Shown: piece by piece, positions 1 to 8,965 of the stretch
Layout of the letters: each line of letters opens with the position of its first letter
Position numbering within the stretch: position 1 is the stretch's first letter
Translations under genes and position numbers: made by a program
Assembly: GCA_964613385.1 (NCBI GenBank)
Contig: CAZTGZ010000005.1
Span: forward strand, 1-64,000
Reading direction: 5' to 3'
Origin: CAZTGZ01 sp964613385
GTDB lineage: Bacteria > Bacteroidota > Bacteroidia > NS11-12g > UBA9320
Length of the DNA stretch: 64,000 nucleotides
The notes under the pieces: model-generated
Told to the model about the DNA's origin: nothing
Seen by the model: the letters and a program-made list of their open reading frames with translations, nothing else
The model's database searches: none

Positions 1-1028
1 AACCCGTTGATACAGCTGTTAAGCAAGTTACCCAAATTGTTGTTGAACAAGTTACACCTCATTCGGAAAGCCATCGATTCTACTCTCCTTTGGTAAAAAA
101 CATTGCAAAAACCGAAGGTCTGAGCTCTCAGGAACTTTCCAATGTAGCGGGTACCGGAAAAGATGGAAGAGTTACCAAAAGAGATATACTGGCATTTCTG
201 GAGAATAAATCTGTGCAACCAGAACCCATTCAATCAAAGGTTGAATCCACTGAAATTGTTGAATCTCCAAAGGCTGAAAGTCCGAAAGTTCCGGCAAAAT
301 CCAATATATCCGTAGGACCTGGTGATGAGATTATAGAAATGGACCGCATGCGCAAGCTGATTGCGGAGCACATGGTGATGTCAAAATCTACCTCGCCGCA
401 CGTTACTTCTTTTGTTGAAGCGGATGTAACCAACCTTGTGCTTTGGAGAGAGAAAATCAAATCTCAATTCGAGAAAAAAGAAGGTGAGAAAATAACCTTC
501 ACGCCCATTTTTATTGAATGTCTGGTGAAGGCAATCAAAGATTTTCCGATGATTAACATTTCCCTGGACGGAGACAAGATAATCAAACGAAAAAATATCA
601 ATATCGGTATGGCTGCGGCTCTGCCAACGGGCAACCTGATCGTTCCGGTCATTCGGCAGGCAGATACCAAAAATCTGATTGGTTTAACCAGAGAAGTGAA
701 TGATTTAGCCAATCGTGCCAGACAGAACAAACTATCCCCTGATGATATACAGGGAGGTACTTATACCATCACAAATGTCGGCACCTTCGGAAACGTTATG
801 GGCACGCCCATCATCAATCAGCCACAGGTAGCTATCATGGCAACCGGTGCCATACGCAAAAAACCGGCCGTTATCGAAACAGAATATGGCGATGTGATTG
901 CCGTGAGACATATGATGTTTTTATCACATTCATATGATCACAGAATTGTAGACGGAGCGCTCGGCGGCAGTTTTGTCAGACGATTTGCCGACTATCTTGA
1001 GAATTGGGACGTGAATCGCGAGATTTAA
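1..1028 (+). CDS. Dihydrolipoamide acyltransferase (E2) of a 2-oxoacid dehydrogenase complex, 5'-partial
   Basis: The frame is open to the left edge of the window, so the lipoyl domain(s) lie outside it. What is visible is a linker, a peripheral subunit-binding domain (from about nt 78 to 200, with the motif SPLVKNIAK and a GTGKDGRVTK turn), a Pro/Glu/Ser/Lys-rich linker, and the catalytic acyltransferase domain from about nt 330. The active-site signature DHRIVDG lies near the C terminus (about nt 937-957). E2 forms the core of pyruvate, 2-oxoglutarate or branched-chain dehydrogenase complexes and transfers the acyl group from lipoamide to CoA. The sequence here does not separate these substrates; the 'bkdB/pdhC-like' class is likely. 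The stop codon overlaps the start of kdsB (TAATG). An internal TTG at nt 90 is not the start, because the frame and the domain continue upstream of it. Confidence 0.9.
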   Translation, partial: PVDTAVKQVTQIVVEQVTPHSESHRFYSPLVKNIAKTEGLSSQELSNVAGTGKDGRVTKRDILAFLENKSVQPEPIQSKVESTEIVESPKAESPKVPAKSNISVGPGDEIIEMDRMRKLIAEHMVMSKSTSPHVTSFVEADVTNLVLWREKIKSQFEKKEGEKITFTPIFIECLVKAIKDFPMINISLDGDKIIKRKNINIGMAAALPTGNLIVPVIRQADTKNLIGLTREVNDLANRARQNKLSPDDIQGGTYTITNVGTFGNVMGTPIINQPQVAIMATGAIRKKPAVIETEYGDVIAVRHMMFLSHSYDHRIVDGALGGSFVRRFADYLENWDVNREI

Positions 1029-1801
1029 TGCAATCTGCCGATCATTTAATTGTAATTCCTTCCAGATTTGATTCGGTAAGATTTCCGGGCAAACCCTTAG
1101 TAAAAATATTAGGTAAGTCTTTGATTATTAGGGTTTGCGAGCAACTTTCTTCAATTAATGGTTTAAAAATTGTAGCTACGGATCATCCCGAAATTTATCG
1201 GGAAGTGAAGGATGCCGGGTTTGAGGTACGGATGACTTCTTCTTCGCATGAGAACGGCACAACCAGAAGTCTTGAATGCCTTGACATGGTGAACCGGGAA
1301 GGAATTTTCCCTGAGATTCTCGTCAATGTTCAAGGAGACGAACCACTTATAGAACCCAATCAAATCTCAGCGTTGATAGACCAATTTGATGAATTTCCGG
1401 ACATGCATATTGCCACACTTTGCAAAGCCATAGATCAGGAGCAGGATTTAATGAATCCGAATATAGTAAAGGTGGTAAAATACAGAAACTCAAATGGATA
1501 TGAAGAGGCCATGTATTTTAGCAGGGCCCCTATCCCATTTCCAAGGTCTCAAGGACCAGAATGGCGAAAACAGGCATTTAAGCATGTAGGTATTTATGCC
1601 TTTAGAACATCCGTCCTACCATTTATCAAAGACTTACCCGTTTCAGAATTAGAGAATATCGAAAAACTTGAACAATTGAGATGGCTGGCAAATGGCCTTT
1701 CCATCGGAGTCTTTGAAACGTCTTATGAAAATCAAGGTGTTGATGTTCCGGAGGATATCTCTCTTGTTGAAAATATCTTGAAAAAGAAAAACAAGCTTTA
1801 G
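1028..1801 (+). CDS. kdsB: 3-deoxy-manno-octulosonate cytidylyltransferase (CMP-Kdo synthetase)
   Basis: Activates Kdo with CTP to CMP-Kdo for the LPS inner core, in the cytosol. The product is 257 aa, the usual length of the family. It has the N-terminal nucleotide-binding signature IPSRFDSVRFPGKPL (residues 10-24), the VNVQGDEP motif (99-106) that contributes metal and nucleotide contacts, and the FKHVGIYAFR segment typical of KdsB. The ATG at 1028 is preferred because it overlaps the E2 stop (TAATG); an upstream in-frame start at 1004 would lie inside E2. The next gene, pyrG, makes the CTP this enzyme uses, but it has its own promoter box, so the adjacency may only be a convenience. Confidence 0.95.
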   Translation: MQSADHLIVIPSRFDSVRFPGKPLVKILGKSLIIRVCEQLSSINGLKIVATDHPEIYREVKDAGFEVRMTSSSHENGTTRSLECLDMVNREGIFPEILVNVQGDEPLIEPNQISALIDQFDEFPDMHIATLCKAIDQEQDLMNPNIVKVVKYRNSNGYEEAMYFSRAPIPFPRSQGPEWRKQAFKHVGIYAFRTSVLPFIKDLPVSELENIEKLEQLRWLANGLSIGVFETSYENQGVDVPEDISLVENILKKKNKL

Positions 1802-1825
1802 TATCCCGATACATCCGAATGGGTG

Positions 1826-1833
1826 TACCTTTG
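1826..1833 (+). promoter_or_regulatory. Bacteroidota-type -7 box (TACCTTTG) upstream of pyrG
   Basis: Matches the TAnnTTTG -7 consensus of the Bacteroidota primary sigma factor and lies 46 nt before the pyrG ATG. No TTG -33 element is present at the 19-20 nt spacing. Confidence 0.45.
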
Positions 1834-1879
1834 TATCCCGTACCAAAGCAGGGTCTTGTTAATCATTGACCTTTAAAAT

Positions 1880-3517
1880 ATGGACAAAGCAAAATACATC
1901 TTTGTTACGGGTGGCGTAACTTCTTCATTGGGAAAAGGCATCATTTCTGCTTCTCTCGCCAAATTACTTCAGGCCAGGGGCTATAGAGTTACCATTCAAA
2001 AATTTGATCCTTATCTGAATGTGGATCCCGGAACCATGAATCCCTACGAGCATGGCGAATGTTATGTAACGAATGACGGTGCAGAAACGGATTTAGACTT
2101 AGGTCATTATGAACGTTTTTTAAATATTCCAACCTCACAGACCAATAATGTTACGACCGGCAGAATCTATCAGACTGTTATAGATAATGAACGAAAAGGT
2201 GCCTATTTGGGAAAGACCGTTCAGGTTATACCCCATATAACAAATGAAATCAAGAGAAGAATGCTGCTGCTCGGAGATTCCGGCGAATATGATATTATTA
2301 TCACCGAGTTAGGCGGTACTGTTGGCGATATTGAATCCTTACCCTATGTGGAAACCGTGCGACAGCTGCGCTGGGACTTGGGAACGGACCAATCTTTGGT
2401 TATTCATCTGACCTTGGTCCCTTACTTAAGTGCGGCTAAAGAACTCAAAACCAAACCTACCCAGCACTCCGTAAAAATGCTGCTTGAATTAGGTGTACAA
2501 CCTGATATTCTTGTATGTCGGACGGAGCATAAATTAAATGATGAACTGCGCCGTAAAATTGCTTTGTTCTGTAATGTGAAGGTCAATTCGGTCATCGAAA
2601 GCATGGATGTTGATACCATATATGAGGTTCCTTTGGTCATGCAAAAGGAAAAATTGGACAAAGTGGTATTGAGCAAGTTAAAGCTCAGCGCCAGAAACGA
2701 GCCGGATTTGAGCAATTGGCGTGATTTTCTTTTTAAACTAAAGCATCCAAAATCTGAAATAAATATTGCCTTAGTCGGTAAATATGTGGAACTACCGGAC
2801 GCTTATAAATCTATTAATGAAGCATTTATTCACAGCGGAGCCATCAATGAGTGCAAATTAAACGTTTCATACATACAGTCAGAAACTTTACATGCGCACA
2901 ATGTTGAAGAGAAACTGAAGGATATGGACGGTGTATTGGTTGCTCCGGGTTTTGGAGATCGGGGCATAGAGGGTAAAATAGAAGCCATACGCTATGTCCG
3001 GGAAAATCGAATTCCTTTCTTTGGGATATGCCTGGGCATGCAATGTGCCGTGATTGAATTCGCCAGAAATGTTGTAGGATTAAAGGAAGCGCATTCGATA
3101 GAAATGAACCCCGCTACACCCTTTCCCGTCATTGATTTAATGCCAGATCAGAAAAACCTGGAATTGAAGGGCGGCACAATGAGACTTGGCGCTTATACCT
3201 GTAAACTGATGAAGGGTTCAAAATCAGCGGCGGCATACGGAAAACAGTCCATTTCAGAACGACACAGACACCGATACGAGTTGAACAATGAATTTCTTCC
3301 TGAGTTGGAAAAAAAAGGACTTAAAGCTGTTGGAATAAATCCGGATACAGGTTTGGCAGAAATTGTTGAGTTGCAGGATCATCCGTGGTTTGTCGGAGTT
3401 CAGTTTCACCCTGAATTAAAAAGTACAGTTGCCAATCCTCATCCGTTATTCCTGAAGTTTGTAAAAGCTGCCATAGAAAGAAGTCGGCGCTTCGAAGAAG
3501 CCCAATCTTCTTATTAA
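1880..3517 (+). CDS. pyrG: CTP synthase
   Basis: Makes CTP from UTP, ATP and glutamine. The product is 545 aa, full length. The N-terminal synthetase domain carries the P-loop-like GGVTSSLGKGI stretch (residues 11-21) and the EHGECYVTNDGAETDLDLG segment. The C-terminal class I glutamine amidotransferase domain has the nucleophile Cys384 in FFGICLGMQ and the His510/Glu512 pair in VQFHPEL. It starts at the ATG at 1880, 46 nt after a TAnnTTTG box. The gene ends tail to tail with the minus-strand GT39 gene, sharing 4 nt of stop-codon sequence, and no terminator is visible between them. Confidence 0.97.
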   Translation: MDKAKYIFVTGGVTSSLGKGIISASLAKLLQARGYRVTIQKFDPYLNVDPGTMNPYEHGECYVTNDGAETDLDLGHYERFLNIPTSQTNNVTTGRIYQTVIDNERKGAYLGKTVQVIPHITNEIKRRMLLLGDSGEYDIIITELGGTVGDIESLPYVETVRQLRWDLGTDQSLVIHLTLVPYLSAAKELKTKPTQHSVKMLLELGVQPDILVCRTEHKLNDELRRKIALFCNVKVNSVIESMDVDTIYEVPLVMQKEKLDKVVLSKLKLSARNEPDLSNWRDFLFKLKHPKSEINIALVGKYVELPDAYKSINEAFIHSGAINECKLNVSYIQSETLHAHNVEEKLKDMDGVLVAPGFGDRGIEGKIEAIRYVRENRIPFFGICLGMQCAVIEFARNVVGLKEAHSIEMNPATPFPVIDLMPDQKNLELKGGTMRLGAYTCKLMKGSKSAAAYGKQSISERHRHRYELNNEFLPELEKKGLKAVGINPDTGLAEIVELQDHPWFVGVQFHPELKSTVANPHPLFLKFVKAAIERSRRFEEAQSSY

Positions 3518-5235
3518 TTCTTCTCAAAAAACACAAAGCCGCCTTTGGCATATAATTTCCGGAAATAGGGATTTTCCTCAACTTCCTTAGCTTTCTTTTC
3601 CATGGCAACTACATACATTTTCCGTGATGTAGGCATATGCATGAGGGTGTATTTCCATTTTTCTTCAAAAGTCTCTAATTGCTTCAAATTCAAATCTCTA
3701 ATGGATTTCGCTTCAAAACTTGATAATAGATTATTCAACTCCCACGCTTCTTCCTTATCCCATTGAACGGGATTCTTCCTGCCATAATAAAAATGGGCAT
3801 ACGATTTAAATTTATACGTTAAAATCAAGGCGTTTTCATTGGAATGTTTTTTGTAAAAATCAATCGCCGACCTTTGTGAGTGATACTCAATCTTAGGTAC
3901 GAGTATGGCCAGAATCGCAAAGATTATAGCTATTTGAATCAGTAAAACCTTCTCAATACCGGAAGATTTACCGGTAATGATAAGCCTGAAGGCAAACCAC
4001 GACCATAATATCATAAAAAGCAATCCTGGCAACCATTCCCATCCTCCCCATAATCCTTTCAGGTTGAGGCTGGCAACGGCTTGCGGATCTTTTATGAATG
4101 GAACAAGAAATGCTTTGGTTGGTTCATGATACCCAAGCCAGGGTAAAATAATTAACACCGCGCCCCACAGAAACGAAACAATCCATAAAAACAGGATTTG
4201 CCATTTCGTTCCTCGTTTAAGGGAATTTCTTGATAATTCATGAATTTCCAAGGCGGCCAAAAAGGTTAATCCAACAAAACAAAGTGACGAATAATGAACA
4301 ATTTTGGTCGTTACCATTGAAAAAAGAATCAATACAGTCCAGAAAATAACTGTTATCCAACGTTTAAATTCAGTTTGTCCTGCTGTTAGTCCTCTTTGAA
4401 ATGAAAATTTTCTCAAGGCAAATATGGATGCAGGAAAGCAGCCAATCAGCAAAACAACCGGATGGTAGAACCATGGCTGTCCATGTGAAGCAACCGGATG
4501 CAGAAACAACTCCAATTGATAGCTGAGGAATGTTTGAATGAACCAGGGACCGTTTTTTAAGGTTTCCGGAATAAACCAGATTGCCGGGATAAGCAGAAGT
4601 CCAATTACATATACCATAATCCCGATTAAACTGAACTTCCTTCTAAATCCGCTCAGCAGCCAATAGACCAATGTGGCCGCGCCAGTGATGATCAGAGCAA
4701 CCGGGCCCTTTGTTATGATGGCGAGTCCCATGAGCACTCCTCCGATGAACCATAATTTTAAATTCTTACTCTCATATCTTCCGGTTAGAAAAATACAATA
4801 TAAAGAAGTGAAAATGAACAAATTAAACCAGGGATCAATGATGCCGGATTTAAAATACAGGAATGGAGTAAAAGAACCCAAATAAATCAAAACCCATGTC
4901 CATCCCATTCTTTTTCCAAAATACGACTTACCCAAATAGTAAATCAGGTTTAACCAGAGCACCCCAACCAGGGCATTGGGGAACCGGGCCGCGAACTCAT
5001 TGATTCCAAAAATCTTCATTGAAATGGCTTGTAACCAAAAAAAGAAGGGTGGTTTCTCCCAGAATGGGGCAAAGTCAATTTGCACCTGAGCCCAGTTACC
5101 TGTCATCAACATTTCACGGGCAGCTTCAGCAAAGTTTATTTCATCCCAATCAAAAAGATGAGCAGAGCCAAGAAATGGCAGGAACAATACAAATCCCAAT
5201 ACAGAAATAGTGAGGTGAGCACCAAACTTCTTCAT
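3514..5235 (-). CDS. ArnT/PMT-like glycosyltransferase (GT39 superfamily), polytopic membrane protein
   Basis: A 573-aa protein with about eleven hydrophobic segments and a C-terminal soluble part. Near the N terminus an acidic DWDE motif (about residues 29-32) follows the first membrane segment, in the position of the catalytic/metal-binding D/E of GT39 and GT83 enzymes. The WEKPPFFFW segment and the ARFPNALVG region are also typical of bacterial ArnT-like proteins. Members transfer a sugar or aminosugar from a polyprenyl-phosphate donor to lipid A or another extracytoplasmic acceptor; the donor and acceptor are not predictable here. It overlaps the PAP2 gene upstream by 4 nt (ATGA), so the two are probably translated together. 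Confidence 0.8.
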   Translation of the reverse strand: MKKFGAHLTISVLGFVLFLPFLGSAHLFDWDEINFAEAAREMLMTGNWAQVQIDFAPFWEKPPFFFWLQAISMKIFGINEFAARFPNALVGVLWLNLIYYLGKSYFGKRMGWTWVLIYLGSFTPFLYFKSGIIDPWFNLFIFTSLYCIFLTGRYESKNLKLWFIGGVLMGLAIITKGPVALIITGAATLVYWLLSGFRRKFSLIGIMVYVIGLLLIPAIWFIPETLKNGPWFIQTFLSYQLELFLHPVASHGQPWFYHPVVLLIGCFPASIFALRKFSFQRGLTAGQTEFKRWITVIFWTVLILFSMVTTKIVHYSSLCFVGLTFLAALEIHELSRNSLKRGTKWQILFLWIVSFLWGAVLIILPWLGYHEPTKAFLVPFIKDPQAVASLNLKGLWGGWEWLPGLLFMILWSWFAFRLIITGKSSGIEKVLLIQIAIIFAILAILVPKIEYHSQRSAIDFYKKHSNENALILTYKFKSYAHFYYGRKNPVQWDKEEAWELNNLLSSFEAKSIRDLNLKQLETFEEKWKYTLMHMPTSRKMYVVAMEKKAKEVEENPYFRKLYAKGGFVFFEKN

Positions 5236-5876
5236 GATGAAAACAGTTTTCTACGCCAAAAGTCAGAAGTCAGAAAATCATTTCTATGGAAAAACCAAAA
5301 AACAATTAAACTGAGTATTGCACCGATGATAGACCCGACAACCACATCTAAAAGAAAATGCTGTGCCAGATAAATTCTGCTCAATCCGGTAAGTAAGGGA
5401 AATATCAGCAACCACGGTTTCCATTTGGGGTCAGCCAGCAATGCTAAAAATGTGAAGAAAACAAAGGATGCGGCTGTATGACCTGAAGGGAAACTGTGCA
5501 TGGTATTGATGTACAAATCCTCTACAAATCGAAGAGAATGCTCCTCAAGAAAAATTTTAGGTCGAACGGCATCGGAAAAAAGTACATTTTTAAAAAATTG
5601 AACCAGAATTGACTCCAGGACCAGAACTATTATAAAAGCACAAAAAGAACGAAAAGGATATTTCAACAGAATTGCAATTCCGATTATTATTCCAACCCAT
5701 ACTTCACCCAATTTGGTCGACCACTTGAATATCCAGTTCATTGAATCGTTGTAGAACTGGTTGAGCCAAATGACTTCTTCCCCTTTCTCAATGAAAAGCA
5801 GCAATAGCAATGAACCAAACAAAAGAGCAAAATATGGCAGAAAATACCGGTGATTGTGCCTTATTAAATTTATCAT
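5232..5876 (-). CDS. PAP2-superfamily membrane phosphatase
   Basis: A 214-aa protein with about six membrane segments. It shows the PAP2 triad: a Lys...Arg-Pro element (FKNVLFSDAVRP), PSGHT, and SRIYLAQHFLLD (SR-x5-H-x3-D). In the first element eight residues separate Lys from Arg-Pro instead of the usual six, so that Lys may not be the true equivalent. Such enzymes remove phosphate from lipid carriers (undecaprenyl-PP, lipid A 1-phosphate) on the periplasmic face. Translational coupling to the GT39 gene suggests shared work on a lipid-linked sugar or on lipid A; that is inference. An upstream promoter is not clear. Confidence 0.8.
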   Translation of the reverse strand: MINLIRHNHRYFLPYFALLFGSLLLLLFIEKGEEVIWLNQFYNDSMNWIFKWSTKLGEVWVGIIIGIAILLKYPFRSFCAFIIVLVLESILVQFFKNVLFSDAVRPKIFLEEHSLRFVEDLYINTMHSFPSGHTAASFVFFTFLALLADPKWKPWLLIFPLLTGLSRIYLAQHFLLDVVVGSIIGAILSLIVFWFFHRNDFLTSDFWRRKLFSS

Positions 5877-5970
5877 TTCAAAAAATGCGTCGTAAAAATA
5901 ATGGCGTGAACTTTATTATTCGCAATTTTTTTGCTTATTTGAAAATCTAAGCATTGTAAGTGCCTGTCAA

Positions 5971-6354
5971 ATGAGTAAAAGAAAAAAAATAACTCTGGAA
6001 TATGAGATCAAATCTTCCCCCAATATATTGTATAATTATATATCCACTCCTTCCGGTTTGAGTGAATGGTTCGCCGATGATGTGAATGTTAAAAGCAAAT
6101 ACCTGACTTTTATTTGGGAAGAAGAGGAAAAAACTGCCGAAGTTCTGAAGAAAATTAATGGTAAAAATATTCGTCTGAAATGGGATGATTCAGATGAAGA
6201 GGAATATTTTGAGATGGAAATAAAACAAGATGAAATTACCGGGGATATAGCCCTGGTGATTGTTGACTATATTGACGAAGGCGAGGAAGAAGAAACTGAA
6301 ATGTTATGGGAAAGCCAGGTGAACCACCTTCGTACCGCAATCGGCGCTATTTGA
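5971..6354 (+). CDS. START-like (SRPBCC-fold) small protein
   Basis: A 127-aa acidic cytosolic protein. The N-terminal half (LEYEIKSSPNILYNYIS ... GLSEWFADDV) resembles the AHSA1/START-like proteins that are widespread in Bacteroidota and usually annotated only as 'START-like domain'. The C terminus is unusually rich in Glu/Asp (DEGEEEETE). The fold forms a hydrophobic ligand cavity, but no ligand or pathway is known to me. It is a single gene between convergent and divergent neighbours. The ATG at 5971 is the only good start. Confidence 0.65.
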   Translation: MSKRKKITLEYEIKSSPNILYNYISTPSGLSEWFADDVNVKSKYLTFIWEEEEKTAEVLKKINGKNIRLKWDDSDEEEYFEMEIKQDEITGDIALVIVDYIDEGEEEETEMLWESQVNHLRTAIGAI

Positions 6355-6355
6355 A

Positions 6356-6877
6356 TCAGTATTTTTGGTCAATTTCAGTCTTCGAATTCAATACATCATT
6401 GACTTTGCTTTTTGCATTTTCGTAATGATCTTCCAGTTTTAAGTTAAGTCTGTTATTCAGCCACTCCGCTCCCAGGACGGCGTTTCTGAATTCGCTCAGT
6501 TTAGCCTGGTTTTGCTCACCTAAACACGATAAAATTTCCGCTTGCCGAGCTTGCGTGCTTTTTTGAACCACATATTGAAATTTAAGACTGTTTTCATCCA
6601 ATTCTTTTAATTCCTCCTGGGTAAATCTGGACTTGATATCCTTGTCCAGTGTTTGAACAATACAATTGCATATCAAAGGGTCAGAAGGACAAAATTTATT
6701 CTCGATAGCCTCAAAAGACTCTATTTTCTTGTCAAATGGCCATATGCCATAATGAAATAGCGCATATCCTCCTACTCCTACAATAATTAAAAAAATTACC
6801 AACTTCATTAAAATGCCGGTAAGGAACCTAAACACCAACACAGATAAAAAAAGCCCCAAGATAAATATCCAATTCAT
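6356..6877 (-). CDS. Hypothetical protein with N-terminal membrane segments and a cysteine-containing C-terminal domain
   Basis: A 173-aa protein I do not recognise. Residues 1-45 form two closely spaced hydrophobic segments. The remaining ~125 residues are polar and probably helical, with a CPSDPLICNC cluster just after the membrane part and another Cys later (ILSCLGE). The cysteines suggest a disulfide-bearing periplasmic domain, which is inference. The gene ends 1 nt after the convergent START-like gene. Confidence 0.5.
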   Translation of the reverse strand: MNWIFILGLFLSVLVFRFLTGILMKLVIFLIIVGVGGYALFHYGIWPFDKKIESFEAIENKFCPSDPLICNCIVQTLDKDIKSRFTQEELKELDENSLKFQYVVQKSTQARQAEILSCLGEQNQAKLSEFRNAVLGAEWLNNRLNLKLEDHYENAKSKVNDVLNSKTEIDQKY

Positions 6878-7281
6878 GCGGCTAATTTAAGTCGAATAAA
6901 TGTACATGAAACGTTTAAAGTTTGGAGTTTAATTGGAATTGGTTTGAATATGCTTTTAATTAGCGCGGATTTTGACTGTCGCTAAACAAATCATAAACGT
7001 GGAGAAGTATCCGGAACTTTCTATATGGATTTCTGAAATTGAGTCCATTCAAGCCGATTTCAGCAATGAAATCCACCACACTCTGGAAATACTCATCTCA
7101 AGCTTCTGTTTGCATTTTCAATAATATAAAGACCTTAGAAGGTATCTTCTTATTTTCAATCAGGAGTTTTGATTATATGAATTTGTAACAAAAGCCGGAC
7201 AAAAAGATAAAGAAGTAACAAATCTTGATGATAAAATAATAAGTTGGGAAAGAACTATTTACTTTTAAAATAATTAAAACT
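6878..7281. other. Intergenic region of about 400 bp with a possible decayed reading frame
   Basis: No intact gene is seen. On the plus strand a frame is open from 6960 to a stop at 7122-7124 (about 54 codons) and reads like protein (...NVEKYPELSIWISEI...), but it has no ATG and no recognisable start context. It could be the 3' remnant of a lost gene. The rest is AT-rich and holds the upstream region of the small lipoprotein gene at 7282. Confidence 0.3.
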
Positions 7282-7638
7282 ATGAAGAATATCCTTTTTT
7301 TATTTGTAACTACGCTGATTTTAGTAAGCTCCTGTAAGGATAAAGAACCTACTCCTACGACTGGTAATATAAAAATTCAATTTAGTGGAAATCCTTCGGC
7401 TGAAGTCGGACAAAAAGTAACTATCAATTTTGCTATAGATTTATTCCATTTAAATCAAAGGATATTTGAAATGTCTAAAGTTTCTAACAATCCTCATCAG
7501 GAAATATTAATCTCTGATGTAAAGCCTCAAATATGGTATTATTTAGTTTCTAAAAGCACTCCGGGAATGCCAATTGAGAGTGAGGGAACCGTAAGCCTCG
7601 AAGCGGGAAAAACCGGAATAGTTTCTGTTAACTTCTAA
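7282..7638 (+). CDS. Small putative lipoprotein
   Basis: A 118-aa product with a short signal peptide ending in a lipobox (LVSSC, Cys at residue 17) followed by a charged, Thr/Pro-rich linker (KDKEPTPTTG). The remaining ~85 residues look like a small beta-rich domain. It is probably anchored in the outer or cytoplasmic membrane. I do not recognise the family. It stands alone, flanked by the ~400-bp intergenic region and the terminator of the opposing tRNA-Lys gene. Confidence 0.55.
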   Translation: MKNILFLFVTTLILVSSCKDKEPTPTTGNIKIQFSGNPSAEVGQKVTINFAIDLFHLNQRIFEMSKVSNNPHQEILISDVKPQIWYYLVSKSTPGMPIESEGTVSLEAGKTGIVSVNF

Positions 7639-7694
7639 TAATAAGAAAACCTCAAATGTTCAGAATGTGATCATATTCTATACATTTGTTTTTA

Positions 7695-7741
7695 TAAAAA
7701 AAAACCTTCAAACATTTGATATTCAATCGTTTGAAGGTTTT
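7695..7741 (-). terminator. Rho-independent terminator of tRNA-Lys
   Basis: A perfect 13-bp inverted repeat (7701-7713 with 7729-7741, arm AAAACCTTCAAAC) encloses a 15-nt loop. Read on the minus strand it is followed by an uninterrupted T run (7695-7704 on the plus strand). It lies directly downstream of the minus-strand tRNA. Confidence 0.85.
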
Positions 7742-7746
7742 ATCTG

Positions 7747-7819
7747 TGATCCCGCTGGGACTCGAACCCAGGACCACTACATTAAAAGTGTAATGCTCTA
7801 CCAACTGAGCTACGGAATC
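7747..7819 (-). tRNA. tRNA-Lys (anticodon TTT)
   Basis: Folds as a 73-nt cloverleaf: acceptor GATTCCG/CGGGATC with discriminator A, D arm GCTC/GAGC, anticodon stem TTACA/TGTAG with loop CTTTTAA (anticodon TTT), variable loop TGGTC, and T arm CTGGG/CCCAG with loop TTCGAGT. CCA is not encoded. A perfect terminator follows 5 nt downstream. Confidence 0.96.
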
Positions 7820-7864
7820 ATTTGCTTTTTAAAGCGGGTGCAAAAATAGATATAAATCCTTCTA

Positions 7865-8965
7865 TTACAACTTGTCACCTGTTTTTTTTATCATTTTCAG
7901 TACAATATGGCTTCTAACTACTTGTGCGCCAATTCTTTCCATGAACTGCATCATGGATGGATTGAAATCCCCTATCCAATGAAATTCTATGGATTTGACA
8001 TGCTCGTTTTGTTGACATTGGCCATAAAAATGATCCACTAATCCGGGTAAAACTGAGCTTTTCTGATATGCCGGAATCACACCAAATAACAATCCTTTGA
8101 GTTTATTAAACGCTTTCTTTTCGATTTTTCTCTTCAACCTCAATTTACTCAACCAGCCTCTACCCTCTCCCAAATCCCGAAGTATGCCATTCAGATCAGG
8201 GATAGCTATGAGCATACCCACCGGTTTAGCACCAAGATAAGCCAGACTTACGATGGCACTTTTCCAGAACCAGGCATCTTTTGGCACACTTTTCATCAGA
8301 TCATCTATGTTAAATGGGGTAAAGAAAGGCTGATGAGACCAGGCCTGATTATAAATCTTCTGAATATCCATTAGTTGTGTGCGGTAGTTTTTCAAATCGA
8401 ACGTTTCGAATCGAAAGCCATTCAATACACTTCTTTTGGCGAGGCGCTCCCAAAAATGTGGTTCAAAATCGCTCATTGCCAATTGATACGTTAGCATTCT
8501 GAAGTCTGATTCCCAGGAATCGCCTGACAACAATTCCAGGTAATATGGTTTGTGATAATTTTCACCATGTACTGAAAAGCCTTTCCCACCTTCTAATATT
8601 CCCCATCCGGAATCTCTTCCATTCGGATTTACCATCATTTTAATGCTTATATCTGCGTAATCATTCAACCAGGAAATAGCAGCCTCTAAGAGCATTTGAG
8701 CGGCTTTTTTGTTATCTATACACTCAAAATATCCTAAACCTCCCCCTAGCTCCACCGGATAGAATGCAGCAATTCTGCCAAGAACCACATTTTCCTCTTT
8801 TACCAAAAAAAATGCAGCATTTCGCTGAATCTCTGCAATGCGAAATATTGCGTTTAATTCATCGTTAAATGGTTTAATAAAAAAAGGATCATTTCGGTAA
8901 AGATCTTCCGGAAAATTGATGAACTCCTTAAATACGCTTCTGCTATTTATTCTTTGAATATACAC
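7865..8965 (-). CDS. GNAT-like protein of a Bacteroidota family
   Basis: A 366-aa cytosolic protein. It opens with a segment shared by a family annotated as hypothetical/GNAT-like in Bacteroidota (IQRINSRSVFKEFINFPEDL...NDPFFIKP). It has AIVSLAYLGAKPVGMLIAIPDLN in the middle and a C-terminal stretch (EFHWIGDFNPSMMQFMERIGAQVVRSHIVLK) that looks like the end of an acyl-CoA acyltransferase fold. No substrate is predictable. Its ATG lies 23 nt inside the upstream nucleoside phosphorylase gene, so the two are probably cotranscribed. Confidence 0.6.
   Translation of the reverse strand: MYIQRINSRSVFKEFINFPEDLYRNDPFFIKPFNDELNAIFRIAEIQRNAAFFLVKEENVVLGRIAAFYPVELGGGLGYFECIDNKKAAQMLLEAAISWLNDYADISIKMMVNPNGRDSGWGILEGGKGFSVHGENYHKPYYLELLSGDSWESDFRMLTYQLAMSDFEPHFWERLAKRSVLNGFRFETFDLKNYRTQLMDIQKIYNQAWSHQPFFTPFNIDDLMKSVPKDAWFWKSAIVSLAYLGAKPVGMLIAIPDLNGILRDLGEGRGWLSKLRLKRKIEKKAFNKLKGLLFGVIPAYQKSSVLPGLVDHFYGQCQQNEHVKSIEFHWIGDFNPSMMQFMERIGAQVVRSHIVLKMIKKTGDKL

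Noticed and set aside
1004..1027. Longer start for kdsB
   Set aside because: The extension lies inside the E2 gene; ATG 1028 overlaps the E2 stop and starts the conserved domain.
7667..7849. A 60-codon plus-strand frame with DPAGTRTQD-like sequence
   Set aside because: It is the antisense of tRNA-Lys (a well-known false translation of tRNA genes) plus its terminator.
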